64,000 nucleotides of DNA from Ectobius pallidus (Eukaryota; Arthropoda; Insecta; Blattodea; Ectobiidae), in NCBI GenBank assembly GCA_964059195.1, contig CAXKWD010000007.1, positions 21,463,023-21,527,022 of the forward strand, written 5' to 3'. Under the pieces are notes generated by a model. That model had not been told where the DNA came from. It did no database searches and saw only the letters and a program-made list of their open reading frames with translations. Shown piece after piece: positions 11,225-21,128 of this stretch. Numbering within the stretch: the first letter of the stretch is position 1; each line of letters opens with the position of its first letter. A program made the translations under genes and the position numbers.

Positions 11225-12033
11225 ACTAGCTTAAAAGACCCGGCATCGCCCGGGTTTTATATCTTGTAATTGGAAATTAACTTATGAAGGATTTTCGATT
11301 TTTAAATTTTATAATTACACTCAAACTATTCCCTCAGAAAACGCTTGATATAGTTTTTCATGGCTCATAGAGGATGTAGAATTTTGCATCCCATCGCTTG
11401 TACAGTGCACAGCAAGCCTGGTAGAGGTTCAAATAGAAAGAAACAGAAATTCCTGTAACATAAAATTGTAATATCGAGGCGGGAAATTTTATTTCCCACT
11501 CTCATGTTACCATAAAACTGTTTTGGGGATGAAATTAAACAGAAAGCATTATCACTTTCATACTTCTCTCTCCAAAAACCTGCGATATATTATAATAATA
11601 TACACATTACCATGCCTCGTTTTGTTTTCTCTATGTCCAGGGTAGAGAAAGTTATGTGATTCCATTATTTTCGTGGATTTAACTCTGTAATATTTATTTA
11701 TAACATGAATTATTTTGATAACTTCTCTTATTTGTCAAAAGTGCATTTCATTTTTTTTTCCAAACCCATCTGATACCATTTGGCAACAATATATTCTGTG
11801 ATTTGGAATTGATAATTCTGTGTAAAAAGGGATTAAGTATTTTCAAAAACATTTAATTTTTGGCATTTAAAATCAACATTTTGCAAAATCCTTTCTTAGT
11901 GAGCACCTACATTATGAAACGAAGGTACTGTCAAAATTCCAAGTCTCTACCTGTTATAGTTAGGCTGTACGTTGATTCCTGTCAGTCAGTCAATCATTCA
12001 TTCAGTCAGTCATTCAGTCAGTCAGGACAAAGC

Positions 12034-12076
<43 letters not shown>
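11225..12076 (+). mobile_element. mini-me-like element, copy 1
   Basis: It starts ACTAGCTTAAAAGACCCGG, where a small hairpin (ACCCGG...CCGGGT) forms. It ends in a CAGTCAGT/CATTCAGT array (11980-12025), AGGACAAAGCCTTTTATATA and a long (TA)n. A (TA)n run also precedes the start (11207-11224). The body matches 28283-29110 (opposite strand) closely and 15750-16980 more distantly. Short ORFs across the TA tract are artefacts. The combination of a (GTCY/GTCA)n and a (TA)n proto-microsatellite around a conserved body is the published hallmark of mini-me elements. Membership is inference from architecture. Confidence 0.7.
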
Positions 12077-12080
<4 letters not shown>

Positions 12081-12496
12081 TCTTGATAATAAAAGTTGGA
12101 TTTCTAAATATCACTAAAATCATTATCTCTGATTACAATAAAATAAAACGGTTTTTAAGGTGTTGGGGGGGGGGGGAGATTCAACTCTGTGATTCCGATA
12201 GATGTTGTTTAAAAATCTGGTTGCATATGAAATACTTTTAGTGGAGTGTCTCTTTAAATTGGCTATGAGTAACTAATACCAGATAGGAAAATAATAAATG
12301 CTTTGTGTGTTTTCATTATTATTAGTATTCTATGAATAGTCCTGTTCTGAACAGTTTATAAAAATATGTTTTGCACGGAATCTGGAAAAATTCTGAAAAT
12401 TCCATGAAATTTGGAATATTTAAAGTTATACAAATACATGTTCAATACTGTTGAGCTCGATCAATGAAATAAAATGAATGTGATACCAGTTGCTCA
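12077..12496. other. unique AT-rich spacer with a G run
   Basis: A run of about 12 G lies near 12165-12176. I see nothing else. Confidence 0.4.
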
Positions 12497-12664
12497 ACTA
12501 TGATATATTTTGTGATTCGCCGCCTAGGCCTTTCGATGCCTTTACACCATCTTCAGGACATCTTTTGCTGGCTTGGAGTTCTAATAATTAAAATAAAGAA
12601 GATGCCCAGAAGATGGTGTAAAGGCACCGAAAGGCCTAGGCGGGGATTCAAAAAATATATCAAT
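12497..12664. repeat. foldback repeat with ~60 bp arms
   Basis: The left arm contains CGCCTAGGCCTTTCGATGCC and TTTACACCATCTTC. The right arm is the inverse (GAAGATGGTGTAAAGGCACC then GAAAGGCCTAGGCGG). Pairing continues outward into TGATATATTTTTTG-like ends. The loop is about 40 bp (12562-12600). This is probably a small foldback MITE; no target duplication was resolved. Confidence 0.75.
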
Positions 12665-13270
12665 GTTGACCATCTGGTAACACATTTAATTATTTCTTTG
12701 GAATATTTAATTAATAGCGTATATTCACGCATTGGTAATAATATGAAATGTGAAATGTAGGTTAGAGATTAATTATTTTAGCAGCAATTTGAGTGGAGTA
12801 GGTCGCCAATAATTTTATGGCTGAAGAATTGAGGTCTTTTATAATATAGCCTAAGTATGGCAATCATTAGTTTAGTTTATGCCATGTGAAGTACCTTTGT
12901 TGAACTTCCTCATTTGCATGAAGGTTAAGAGTCAGTTCGTGTGTTGCCTGGTTTCCAAGGTAATCCACATTATAAATGTATTATTTGAACATCATTTATG
13001 CCCATTGAAGACGATATGTCTGGGAAACAAACGATCTTTGATAATATTATAATGTCTTGTGTATGTTTTCTTGTTCTTCCTCACAAAATTACAGTTAGCT
13101 GTAAGTTCTTGCTGAAAAATTTCTTACTGAAGGATGAAAGGTTTTCAGAAGCCTTACCGATGCTATTTATTAAGTGTCAATATAATATTTCTTAGTACAC
13201 GCTGTCTAAAACAGCTGACTGGTAACACGCCGAAAAATTGCATTTTAGCAACCCAGGCCGCTAAAATTGC

Positions 13271-13310
13271 ATAAAACTGCATTCAAACTGCATTCATAAT
13301 GCAGTTTTAT
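13271..13310. repeat. short inverted repeat
   Basis: ATAAAACTGCATT and AATGCAGTTTTAT form 13-bp perfect arms around a 14-base loop, which itself repeats ACTGCATTCA. Confidence 0.7.
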
Positions 13311-14035
13311 CGGCCCAGTACTTTAAAGTCGTCATGGCAATCTATAAACAAAATCCAGATGGCATTGACCAGTCACACCAATTTAATATGGATTTAAGCA
13401 TATAATTGCTCATAAAACAACAAATTTAAGCCAACACGTTTCTTTATGATAATCAGAAACTTAACTAGGGCTTTCCATACAACAACAAATATAAGCCAGC
13501 AACTTTTCACATCTTCGTTCACAAGAGAATCATTGCTTACTTGGGTTGCTTGCAATATATTCCTTCTCATAGTCTATTGCTGCCGTGATGTTGCTGGCAC
13601 CAGCTCCACTTCAATGTTTCTGGCTTGGATTGAAATTTCCTGGGGAATAACATTCATATTTTCACAAGATTTTCATAAATACTAGTTCCTAAGCATTACT
13701 GTTTACAAAAAGAGACTCATAAGCTTATATTATTCATCTATACCACATTTCGTATTGGTACAAAGTTTCTTGTTGTTCCGCGATTCAGATGGCCTTGAGA
13801 ATATGACTTTAAAAAATATCTTGCTATCTTCTATTATAATTAATTATACGGTATTTTTGTTTCATTTCATATAATTTAGAGAGCTTTTACTAAAAAATGT
13901 TGTATGCACCACGTACGCGAAAGCTTTATCGGACTCATCCAGTATTTCAGCCTCGGCTTACGCCTCGGCTGCTATACTACATTCGTCCGCTAAAGCGTTA
14001 TTTTGCGTACTTGATACATAAATAGCTTTTAAAGG
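13307..14035 (+). repeat. interspersed repeat family X, copy 1
   Basis: It shares ordered blocks with 34560-35045: AAAGTCGTCATGGCA, CAGATGGC(C/A)(T/C)TGACCAG, a GATTCAGATG block, CAGCCTCGGCTTACGCCTCGG (CGGCCTCGGCTTAAGCCTCG in copy 2), and CTAAAGCGTTATTTTG. The CCTCGGCTTA-CGCC block is a small inverted repeat. Copy 1 is longer through insertions of unique AT-rich DNA. There is no ORF and the class is unknown. Confidence 0.55.
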
Positions 14036-14287
14036 ATCCTCAGGCGGCAACCCTCTAATACAGTATCTCAACCCCACCCCTGACCAAACCCTCCATAAAC
14101 ACCTCCATAAACATCTTGGGGTTGAAAAGCCGAAATGGAAGGAAGGGAAATGTTACGCGTGCCTAAGCATAAGATGCGCATTGTTGCCACAGTTTAAAAG
14201 CCTTGCAGCTGATTTCCACAAATCTGGAGAAACAACACAAGTGACATTGCAACAAGGCCTGACCTGGTGGCAGGGACCACCGCATTT

Positions 14288-14413
14288 GTTTAGGGGTGGG
14301 TAGACCCTAATAATCTTTTCCAGATGAGGGAAGTGGTCCGACTTAAAAGCGTTTAGGGGTGGGTAGACCCTAATAATCTTTTCCAGATGAGGGAAGTGGT
14401 CAGACTTAAAAGC
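14288..14413 (+). repeat. tandem duplication, 2 x 63 bp
   Basis: Two units beginning GTTTAGGGGTGGGTAGACCC (14288 and 14351) are adjacent. They differ at a single visible position (GGTCCGACTT versus GGTCAGACTT), so this is a recent duplication. Confidence 0.9.
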
Positions 14414-14603
14414 ATTCCGCTCGCTTTGTAGCCGACTGGGGTTCGTTTGGGCGCGATGACTTTATGAGTTTGTGTAGTGGTCGGGAATTGTCTGCCGTCC
14501 GTCCGTGTTCGAGCAGAATCATAAGCTTCCATAATCACATGCTGGTTTTCTGGATCATTGTAGGCCTCTATTTATTAAATTAAAAATTTTAACTGTAATT
14601 AAT

Positions 14604-15300
14604 TTGTACATATTTGATGTTTTAGTATACAATTTGAATCGTTTAGATAATTACAATTTTATTTCTTCTACTCATGGACATAAGACTCGTCATAATGACA
14701 ATATTATGATACCCTATTTCAGTATAAATAGTAGGCCTACACACAATAGTTACAAAGTCATTGGCATGAAAATATATAATAAAATCCCTGAGAAGTACTA
14801 TGACTTGCCATTTGAGAGACTTAAACATAGATTTTACTATGTTTTAGATGGTTACTATGCAATCCATTTTATTCACTTGACGAATTCTTTAATAAGTCTG
14901 ATTCTGATATTTCATTTTAATGTGTGTCTATATGCATAGGCGTAATCAGGCCGACCATATAGGGGGGTTATAACATCCGCGGGGTCCTCCCCCGGAAAAT
15001 TTTAAAAATTAAGATGCAAAATAACGAGTTTTAAGCTTCCGGGGGTGCTCCCCCGGAAAATTAAAAAAAATTAAGACGCAAAATAAAATACTTGTATTAA
15101 GTAATTTATGGGCAGACTTAGAAAAATTATACAATTTTCCTTTTTTTAATCAAGGGGGGGTTCAAACCCCCCCCCCCCCTCGGTACGCCTATGTCTATGT
15201 GTGAGTATGTACAAAACATTATCAACGTATTAACAAAATTCTGACGAAGCCGATTGTAATTATTCTTAAAGGCCAATAAATTTTGTATTGTATTGTACTT
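14604..15300 (+). pseudogene. LINE reverse-transcriptase C-terminus and 3' UTR, interrupted by a MITE
   Basis: The open frame from 14604 reads LYIFDVLVYN, then HGHKTRHNDN, IMIPYFSI, GMKIYNKIPEKYYDLPFERL and KHRFYYVLDGYY. This matches the conserved end of many insect LINE ORF2 proteins (H..TR..., G.K.YN.IP, F..LK). No start, RT core or endonuclease is present, so the copy is 5'-truncated. After 14934 the sequence is broken by the hAT MITE. It resumes at 15202 with a UTR ending CCAATAAATTTTGTATTGTA and a short (TATTG)n tail, a typical LINE 3' end. The MITE is therefore younger than the LINE. Confidence 0.7.
14935..15193 (+). mobile_element. small hAT MITE with hairpin units, copy 1
   Basis: The termini are CATAGGCGTA and TACGCCTATG, an exact 10-bp inverted repeat. 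The flanking 8-mers TCTATATG (14927-14934) and TCTATGTG (15194-15201) match at 7 of 8, fitting an hAT target duplication. Inside are two hairpin-bearing units. At 15037-15058 a 9-bp stem TTCCGGGGG closes a TGCT loop, and AAGATGCAAAATAACGAG-type spacers separate the units. G and C runs lie close to the right end. There is no ORF. Confidence 0.9.
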
Positions 15301-15429
15301 GTAGTGGCGGAATTTGTGAAATTATTTAATTTATTGAGGTGACTATGGCTGCAATAAGGAAGTTATTGTTTTTATGAATGAAAGTAATGACAGAATAATG
15401 CAACAGGGCATTAAATTATAATCTAACTC

Positions 15430-15690
15430 GCATTCGCCTACAGCTTGCCCCAACTTGTTTATTGTCCATCTTAGCAAAGTGCAGGAGGAAGAGAGATGTT
15501 CATGTTGTGATTGCGAATTAATGGCGGAACTCTGTGAGGTCCTGCACTTCCCAGTCATGCCGTCCACCAGTCTATCATTGTCAATCCACACAGGCCCGCC
15601 TGCTGGCAGTGTTATAAACCACCCAGCAAGCGCTACGCCAGTCATTCATACACATCTAGAAACAACTTGCACTTGTAGCTCTTATTGCTG
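15430..15690. other. GC-richer patch with overlapping ORFs, unassigned
   Basis: Open frames of 79 (plus, 15455-15694) and 100 (minus, 15343-15645) codons overlap. Base composition differs from the neighbourhood. No motif is recognised. It could be an exon or an unknown repeat. Confidence 0.3.
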
Positions 15691-15749
15691 CTAATACAAA
15701 GGTCATACAATAGTATAGGCTCATTCACTATGGCTATCTTATAAACTCA

Positions 15750-16980
15750 ACTAACTTAAAAGGCCCGGCGTCGCCCTGGTTTTGTATTTTGTAATTAGGA
15801 ATTAACCTATGAAGGACTTTCGATTTTCAAATATTATAGGTCCTTATATAGGTATTTGTCGGCCGCGATGGTCTAGAGGTAGCGTGCCCGCCTCTAGATC
15901 CGCAGGGCGCCGGATCAAACCCGGCCGCGGTCGATGGATTTTTCAGGACGTAAAAATCCTGGGCACGGAGTCCTCCGGGAGGGACTTTAAGCTGGGGGTC
16001 CCGTGTCGTAGATTTACGGCACGTAAAAGAACTCCAAGCCTAAATTAGAGCCTCTGGACAAATTTTCTCGGCCCTTTCACGTCCAGAAAATACTTAGTTT
16101 CCAGAGGGGGGTTGCGAGGCGATGGGCTTAGGCCTACCACCTGTCCCTCTACCCTCTCTCGGAAAAATAAGCATATCAAAATTAGTATAGGTAATGAAAC
16201 CTCCATTGGAGACCCCTTCGCCCCACCTGGGGATCATAGGGTACCAGAATCCAGAGAAAATATAGGTATTTAGAATTTGAAATGAAGAACGACTTATCAC
16301 ACTCAAACTATTCCCGCAGAAAAAGCTTGAAGTAGGTTTTTATGGCTCAAAGAGGATGTAGAATTTTGCATCTCGTCGCTTCAACCTGGTAGGAGTTGAA
16401 ATAAGAAGAAACAAATTCCGGTAACGTAAGATTGTATTTCCTTTGCGGAATATTTTATTTCTCACTCTCATAGGCTTACAGCCAATAAATTCAATACCAC
16501 TTTCATACTTCCCTCCCCAAAAATCTGCGATATAATAATATACATATTACCATACCTCGTACGGTGTTCTCTATGTCCAGGGTAGAGAAAGTTATATGAC
16601 TGCATCACATTGTGCATTATTTTCGTAGATTTCTCTTGAATATTTATTTACAGCAATAAATTGTATCGATAACTTCTGTAATTTGTCAAAGTCCTGTTCA
16701 TTTATTTCCAAACCTACCTGAGACCACTGTCAACAATATACTGTTGTCACGTGAACTGTGATTTGGATTTGATAATTCTGTGTAAAAAGGTATTAACTAT
16801 TCTAAAAAAAATTTGATTTTTGGCATTTAAAATCAAAATGTTTCAAAATCCGTTCTTAGTGAGCACTTACATTATGAAACGAAGGTACTGTCAAAACTCC
16901 AAGTCTCTACCTATTGTAGTTTAGGCTCTACGTTGATTCTCTGTCAGTCAGTAGGTCAGGACAGAGCCTTTGTATGTGGA
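15750..16980 (+). mobile_element. mini-me-like element, copy 2, split by a SINE
   Basis: It starts AACTTAAAAGGCCCGGCGTC and ends CTGTCAGTCAGTAGGTCAGG-ACAGAGCCTTTGTATG. It is colinear with 11225-12076 and with the complement of 28283-29110, but more diverged and with a shortened GTCA array and no TA tail. A family A SINE interrupts it at 15858-16259. The uninterrupted sequence CTTATATAGGCATTTATAAT in the third copy (minus strand near 29015) shows the empty site. Confidence 0.75.
15858..16259 (+). mobile_element. tRNA-derived SINE family A, copy 1
   Basis: The tRNA-like head starts GGCCGCGATGGTCTAGAGGT at 15861 (A box) with a B box GGATCAAACCC. The body includes TCGTAGATTTACGGCACG and GTAAAAGAACTCC. 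A 3' region ends CACCTGGGGATCATAGGGTA. The 12-bp direct repeat ATATAGGTATTT flanks it (15846-15857 and 16260-16271). The end is not poly-A. Full-length copies lie at 46799-47168 (minus) and 48619-48999. Confidence 0.9.
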
Positions 16981-17675
16981 GAGATAGGTACTTCTTTGTA
17001 TTCTAACGAAGCGACATATGGTAGTGGTCTACAACACCAGAATTTTGCTGTATATGAAATTTAGGTTTCAGTGTTTTGATTACCAGAATTATTTTTAAGT
17101 TAAATTAAATTAAATTGAATTAAATGAAAATGTAACAGAATTCTAACAAATTGATCAATCGTGTAGGCCTTTATTGAGTTGTGGCTTCTAATGCATAGAA
17201 TTCTGTGATATATATAGTTGATAATTATATGTAGTGTGTGTAGTAGTTAGAAGCGTTATCAGAAAGAGCGAAATACTTTTTTTAACATTTCAAGATATTT
17301 GATTTTATGTAGGCCTATAATTGAACTTTATAGTTAGATTTTTAAGACTGCCTTTGGGTATGTGAAAGGAGTAAAATATGTGTATATATATACAAGACTA
17401 AGAGCTAGAAGAAAGAAGGTGAAGTTTCACGTGATTAGTCGGAACTTACCTCGCTGTACTAAATTCCTCTGCCCTATAATTTGGGTCCTACTTACCTTTT
17501 AATCCTAACTCTCCCTTTGCCCCTCTTTCTCTCTGTCTTCACCTACCTCTCCTTCTCTGTTTAGCTATCAATCTCTCTCCCTTTCTCTCAAGCACGTCCT
17601 TATTTGTTTTCCTTCTGGTCTCGTCCTCTGATATGCACCTTTATATTTTTTTTAATTGGTTACAGGTATGTTATA
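16981..17675. other. unique AT-rich DNA with a pyrimidine-rich tract
   Basis: About 17505-17600 is strongly C/T-biased on the plus strand (repeated CTCTCT, CCCTTT, CTTCTC words). There is no ORF of note. A short TTAAATTAAATTAAATTGAA array lies near 17100. Confidence 0.5.
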
Positions 17676-18216
17676 CAGGGTGTTAATGAATAACACCGAA
17701 ATATTTGACCTGTGTAGAGAGGGGACACAGACAAGCAACTTTTATTATGAGATTTTTGCTTTATGGATTCAATTTTTCCTGTTACAGCATAAAATCTTCC
17801 AGGGCATGGCCGCCACTGACTTCTAACATTAGAAAAATATGCAAAACAAAGGAACTTCGTTGTTAACACTAGTGAGTAGTTATGAATAAAAAGGAGACTA
17901 ATGCAGTGGCGACCAGTCATGTGATTAGTCTATAAATTTTGCAGATTATGGAAACACTAAACTATGATATAGCTGTTGACGATTGATCAAGAGTCAGGTT
18001 TTTATCGATCATTAGGAAGGCATGAAATCAATTTAATGAACCTTTTAACCCTATTTCGCGTAATTAATGATTTATGAGCACCAAATTATAATGATTTTAA
18101 TGCCCTGTAGCATACACATTTTAGGTCACAAAGCAAAAATCTCCTAATAAAATTTGCTTGTCTAAGTCCCCTCTATATACAGGTAAAATATTTCGGTGTT
18201 ATTTATTAACACCCTG
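17676..18216. mobile_element. MITE with long (~90 bp) terminal inverted repeats, TA-flanked
   Basis: The left end CAGGGTGTTAATGAATAACA and the right end read inward (CAGGGTGTTAATAAATAACA) match. Complementarity continues through CCGAAATATTTGACCTG, AGAGGGGAC and ATTTTTGCTTT for about 90-100 bp. TA dinucleotides flank both ends (17674-17675, 18217-18218). TA targets and a CAGGGTGTT end are common in Tc1/mariner-derived MITEs of insects. There is no transposase. Confidence 0.85.
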
Positions 18217-19490
18217 TATATTACCCTCCACCAGCGCCCTCCCATGTCCTTGTATTCATATTTAAATGTATTTTCAAACAATTTGCTGTTGGAATTTCAT
18301 TTAAGCATTTATAAGCCTATAATTATGAAGCAAAAACATGTTCAGTCAACCATCGATATAATGCCACCATCCGTTCTCTAACATTTAGTGGCACTAAGCG
18401 AGGGTGGCACTAAAACGAAATTTAATTTTCAAAATAAAAATTGCATAATACAGTGCTGCTATTAATTTACTGTACTGTATTAAGAAAGGAAAATTAAATA
18501 AATGGCAAATACAGAACATCAGCCCAAAATAAAATACACGGTACTGGGCTATACAGTAACTCAATTTATTACAGTAGCCTATATGTCCAGTGCTACAGTA
18601 CATAAAGGGGTTGAAAAATCATGTGGGTCCATCTAAGTGATTAACTGTAACTGAGTAACTGTAGTGTAGTGTTTAACAGCTGAATGGACACTGGACTAAA
18701 TTAACTGAACGTTTGGATTGTCTCATTGTATGACAGGCTCTTTCTACCTGCTCCACCCTCACGCAGGCTGTCTGCCCGATTTCTTAACATAGCTTCCTCA
18801 TTCCACCACACTACATTTACAGTTAGTGGCAGGGGAACACTCAGTTCTTGAAAATACAGTACAATATGTTTCTTAAATAATCTTCCTAACATTCACGCTA
18901 GTTTTAAAAGAATTCTGGAACTGCAAAAATCACTACAAGCTATATTTTGTAAAAATCTGATCTTGTATTCACTGGCACTAAATGAATTGGCACAGTAACG
19001 AGATTTCTTATGTATTTTATATGGAAGAAGTTCCGTTCACTTGCAATTATTGGCACTATAAAGAGGGGCATTATATCGAGGGTTGACTGTAGCTTTTTAA
19101 TTTAGTGAAAAAATAAAAATTTATTTTTTGTTATAAAATTCCATTAAAATTATAGCACATATCGTACCTTAAGCATCGTCTTCCAAAAAGATAGAAGTCA
19201 CAGGATAGTATAACAACATTGGTAAATTAATAGCCCACAATATGCAGTGTCGACATTCTATCTTCATAGTTGAAAATGACTAGACTATTTTCTATCAGAT
19301 GTATTCTTATGATTTGTACAGGATGACTTCATTCACATAAATGTCAGAATAATTTAAAGCAGCCTAAGTATCGTGCTGGAAATCCCCTCGTTACACAAGC
19401 TAACAAAATTGCGGAGCTGTAGAATGAGAATGCTTTTATTTTCCTAGAACTGCTGCTTACACGATTTTACCCACTCTCGGCCTGGGTGGC
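18217..19490. other. no gene recognised
   Basis: The sequence is AT-rich with short ORFs only. The words GGCACTA recur between 18390 and 19070 (TGGCACTAAGCGAGG, TGGCACTAAATG, TGGCACTATAAAGAGG). They may mark a decayed repeat that I cannot delimit. Confidence 0.35.
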
Positions 19491-19675
19491 TCAGTCAGTA
19501 TCGCGCTGGCATTTTATGCGCAAACTTGCGGATTCGATCTCGGCCCAGGTCGATGGCACTCATGTGTGCATAAATTTTAGATACCCAGTCTGTAGATCTA
19601 CAGCCATGCAAAAGAATTCCTACGGGACGAGTATTGCAGGCCTGTAAGTGCAAATATATTGCATTTCAAAACAAG
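19491..19675 (+). mobile_element. tRNA-derived SINE family C, diverged copy
   Basis: The head GGCCTGGGTGGCTCAGTCAG is followed by B box GGATTCGATCTC and CGGCCCAGGTCGATGGCA. The body CTGTAGATCTACAGCCATG and CAAAAGAATTCC matches 31864-32097. The 3' part is degenerate and no target duplication is visible. Confidence 0.75.
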
Positions 19676-20210
19676 TGATAGTTTAGATCACTGGCATGTC
19701 GCTTGGTTTTATGGCGCGTTTACTTTTCTGCTCTTCTTGTCATTTCGCGTTCTCCTAGCAAGACTAACAAGAGCTCATCACATTTTTAGAGGTAATAAAA
19801 ATATTAAATTAAAGCTCATTAAATGGAAATAGTTTTAATTTAATTTTTTCCATTACATTGCCTCGATTACCTATTGTGCCCTTATTTGCATCCATAGGGG
19901 AAGTTCATGGTGTGACGTGTTTGGGCTGTGTACTTGTGTCTGTATTTTGGAGCAGGATTGACCTAAGTGCGGATAGGTCTTATGTGCTATATTTTCGGTG
20001 TATTATTTGTTGTGACTTGTAGTTATGTATTATAGAGATCTGTAGTGCGTGCATCTGTTTGAGGGGATTATTGACCAGTCCGGCATTCGCCTTTGAACCA
20101 GGGAAACCCCTCAAAAACCTCGCTCGGACTGGAGTAGTGGCCAAATGACCTTGGACCGCTTGCATACCAAGCCCACGCTCTAAATATGAGCCACCATGAC
20201 GGTTAAAAGG

Positions 20211-20515
20211 GGTACGCCATAGCGTAGTGGTTGAGGCGCTGCGCTACAAACCGGAAGGTCGCGGGTTCGATCCCCGATGAGGTCGTTGGAGTTTTTCGAT
20301 TGGCCTAATCCTTCTGGTGGCACTATGGCCCTGGGGTCGACTCAGCCTTTAATAGAAATGCGCACCAGGAGCAATACTGGGGGTGAAGACGGTCGGTGCG
20401 TAAGGCTGACAACCTTACCCTATTCTTCGTCCGAATGTCCAAAATGTGGGAGCCTCAACCTCCTGGAACCCTATGGGCCTCCATGACCTGTATAAGGAAC
20501 ACTTTACTTTTTATT
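20211..20515 (+). mobile_element. tRNA-derived SINE family B, full length with 15-bp TSD
   Basis: The tRNA-like head runs from GGTACGCCATAGCGTAGTGG to B box GGGTTCGATCCCC. The body includes GGCCCTGGGGTCGACTCAGC and CCTCAACCTCCTGGAACCC. The tail is GTATAAGGAACACTTTACTT. The flanking direct repeat ATGACGGTTAAAAGG is perfect (20196-20210, 20516-20530). This defines the family; shortened copies lie at 45821-46067 and 62705-62955. Confidence 0.92.
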
Positions 20516-20829
20516 ATGACGGTTAAAAGGAGGGATTTCTTATTAACCATTTGTAGAGCAAGGTATGTTTGAAAACCTCTGTTTGTTGTAGTTTTTATTT
20601 AGTTCATCATGTAACATGTTATAAAATATAAGACCTAAATATAAATATGAAGGTACCGTTTTGCTCAATCAAAATTTTGGAATGTTAACGTAGGAATTTA
20701 TTTTAGTGTTGTATCCATTTACATCTTTTCCAATATGGTATGTTGGTATGTAGCCTACGTGTACAAAGAGGTCAAATGAATAATGGGAAACAATATTAAA
20801 ATTTCATGCTAAACCCCTTGTAATGGGAT

Positions 20830-20975
20830 GATTGGCATGCCCAAAGTCCCCCGAAGCAAATTCCACCGTGAGCCCCCATGGAACCCCCCAACATCCAGCT
20901 AGAACCAGAAGCCATTCCTCTTGCACCACACCCCCAGGATTCCTCAGACACACGCCACGCCCCCGGTCCCTCAAT
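20830..20975. other. isolated GC-rich patch, unassigned
   Basis: A C-rich plus strand (CCCCCATGGAACCCCCCAAC and neighbours) sits in AT-rich DNA. The overlapping ORFs on both strands have low-complexity translations. No match within the window. Confidence 0.3.
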
Positions 20976-21128
20976 TTGTTTTATTTTCAATTGTTATACA
21001 ACATTTTACGTATTTTGGCATTATTGTCTATTACGTAACTTTTATTGATATTTACGTTTATGCACTTGACTTTTCAGGATGCATAATATATCGTAATATA
21101 ATATATTCTAATAATGTATTGTAATATA

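Noticed and set aside
11860..12241. ORFs with repeated Tyr-Ile
   Set aside because: They are read-through of the (TA)n microsatellite at the end of a mini-me-like element.
19491..19560. Functional tRNA gene
   Set aside because: It has A and B boxes, but the acceptor stem does not pair and a SINE body follows. The same applies to the heads at 6237, 15861, 20211, 43112, 48619, 53785, 61729 and the minus-strand heads.
20277..20486. 69-codon ORF
   Set aside because: It lies within the family B SINE; the same reading is broken or shifted in the other two copies.
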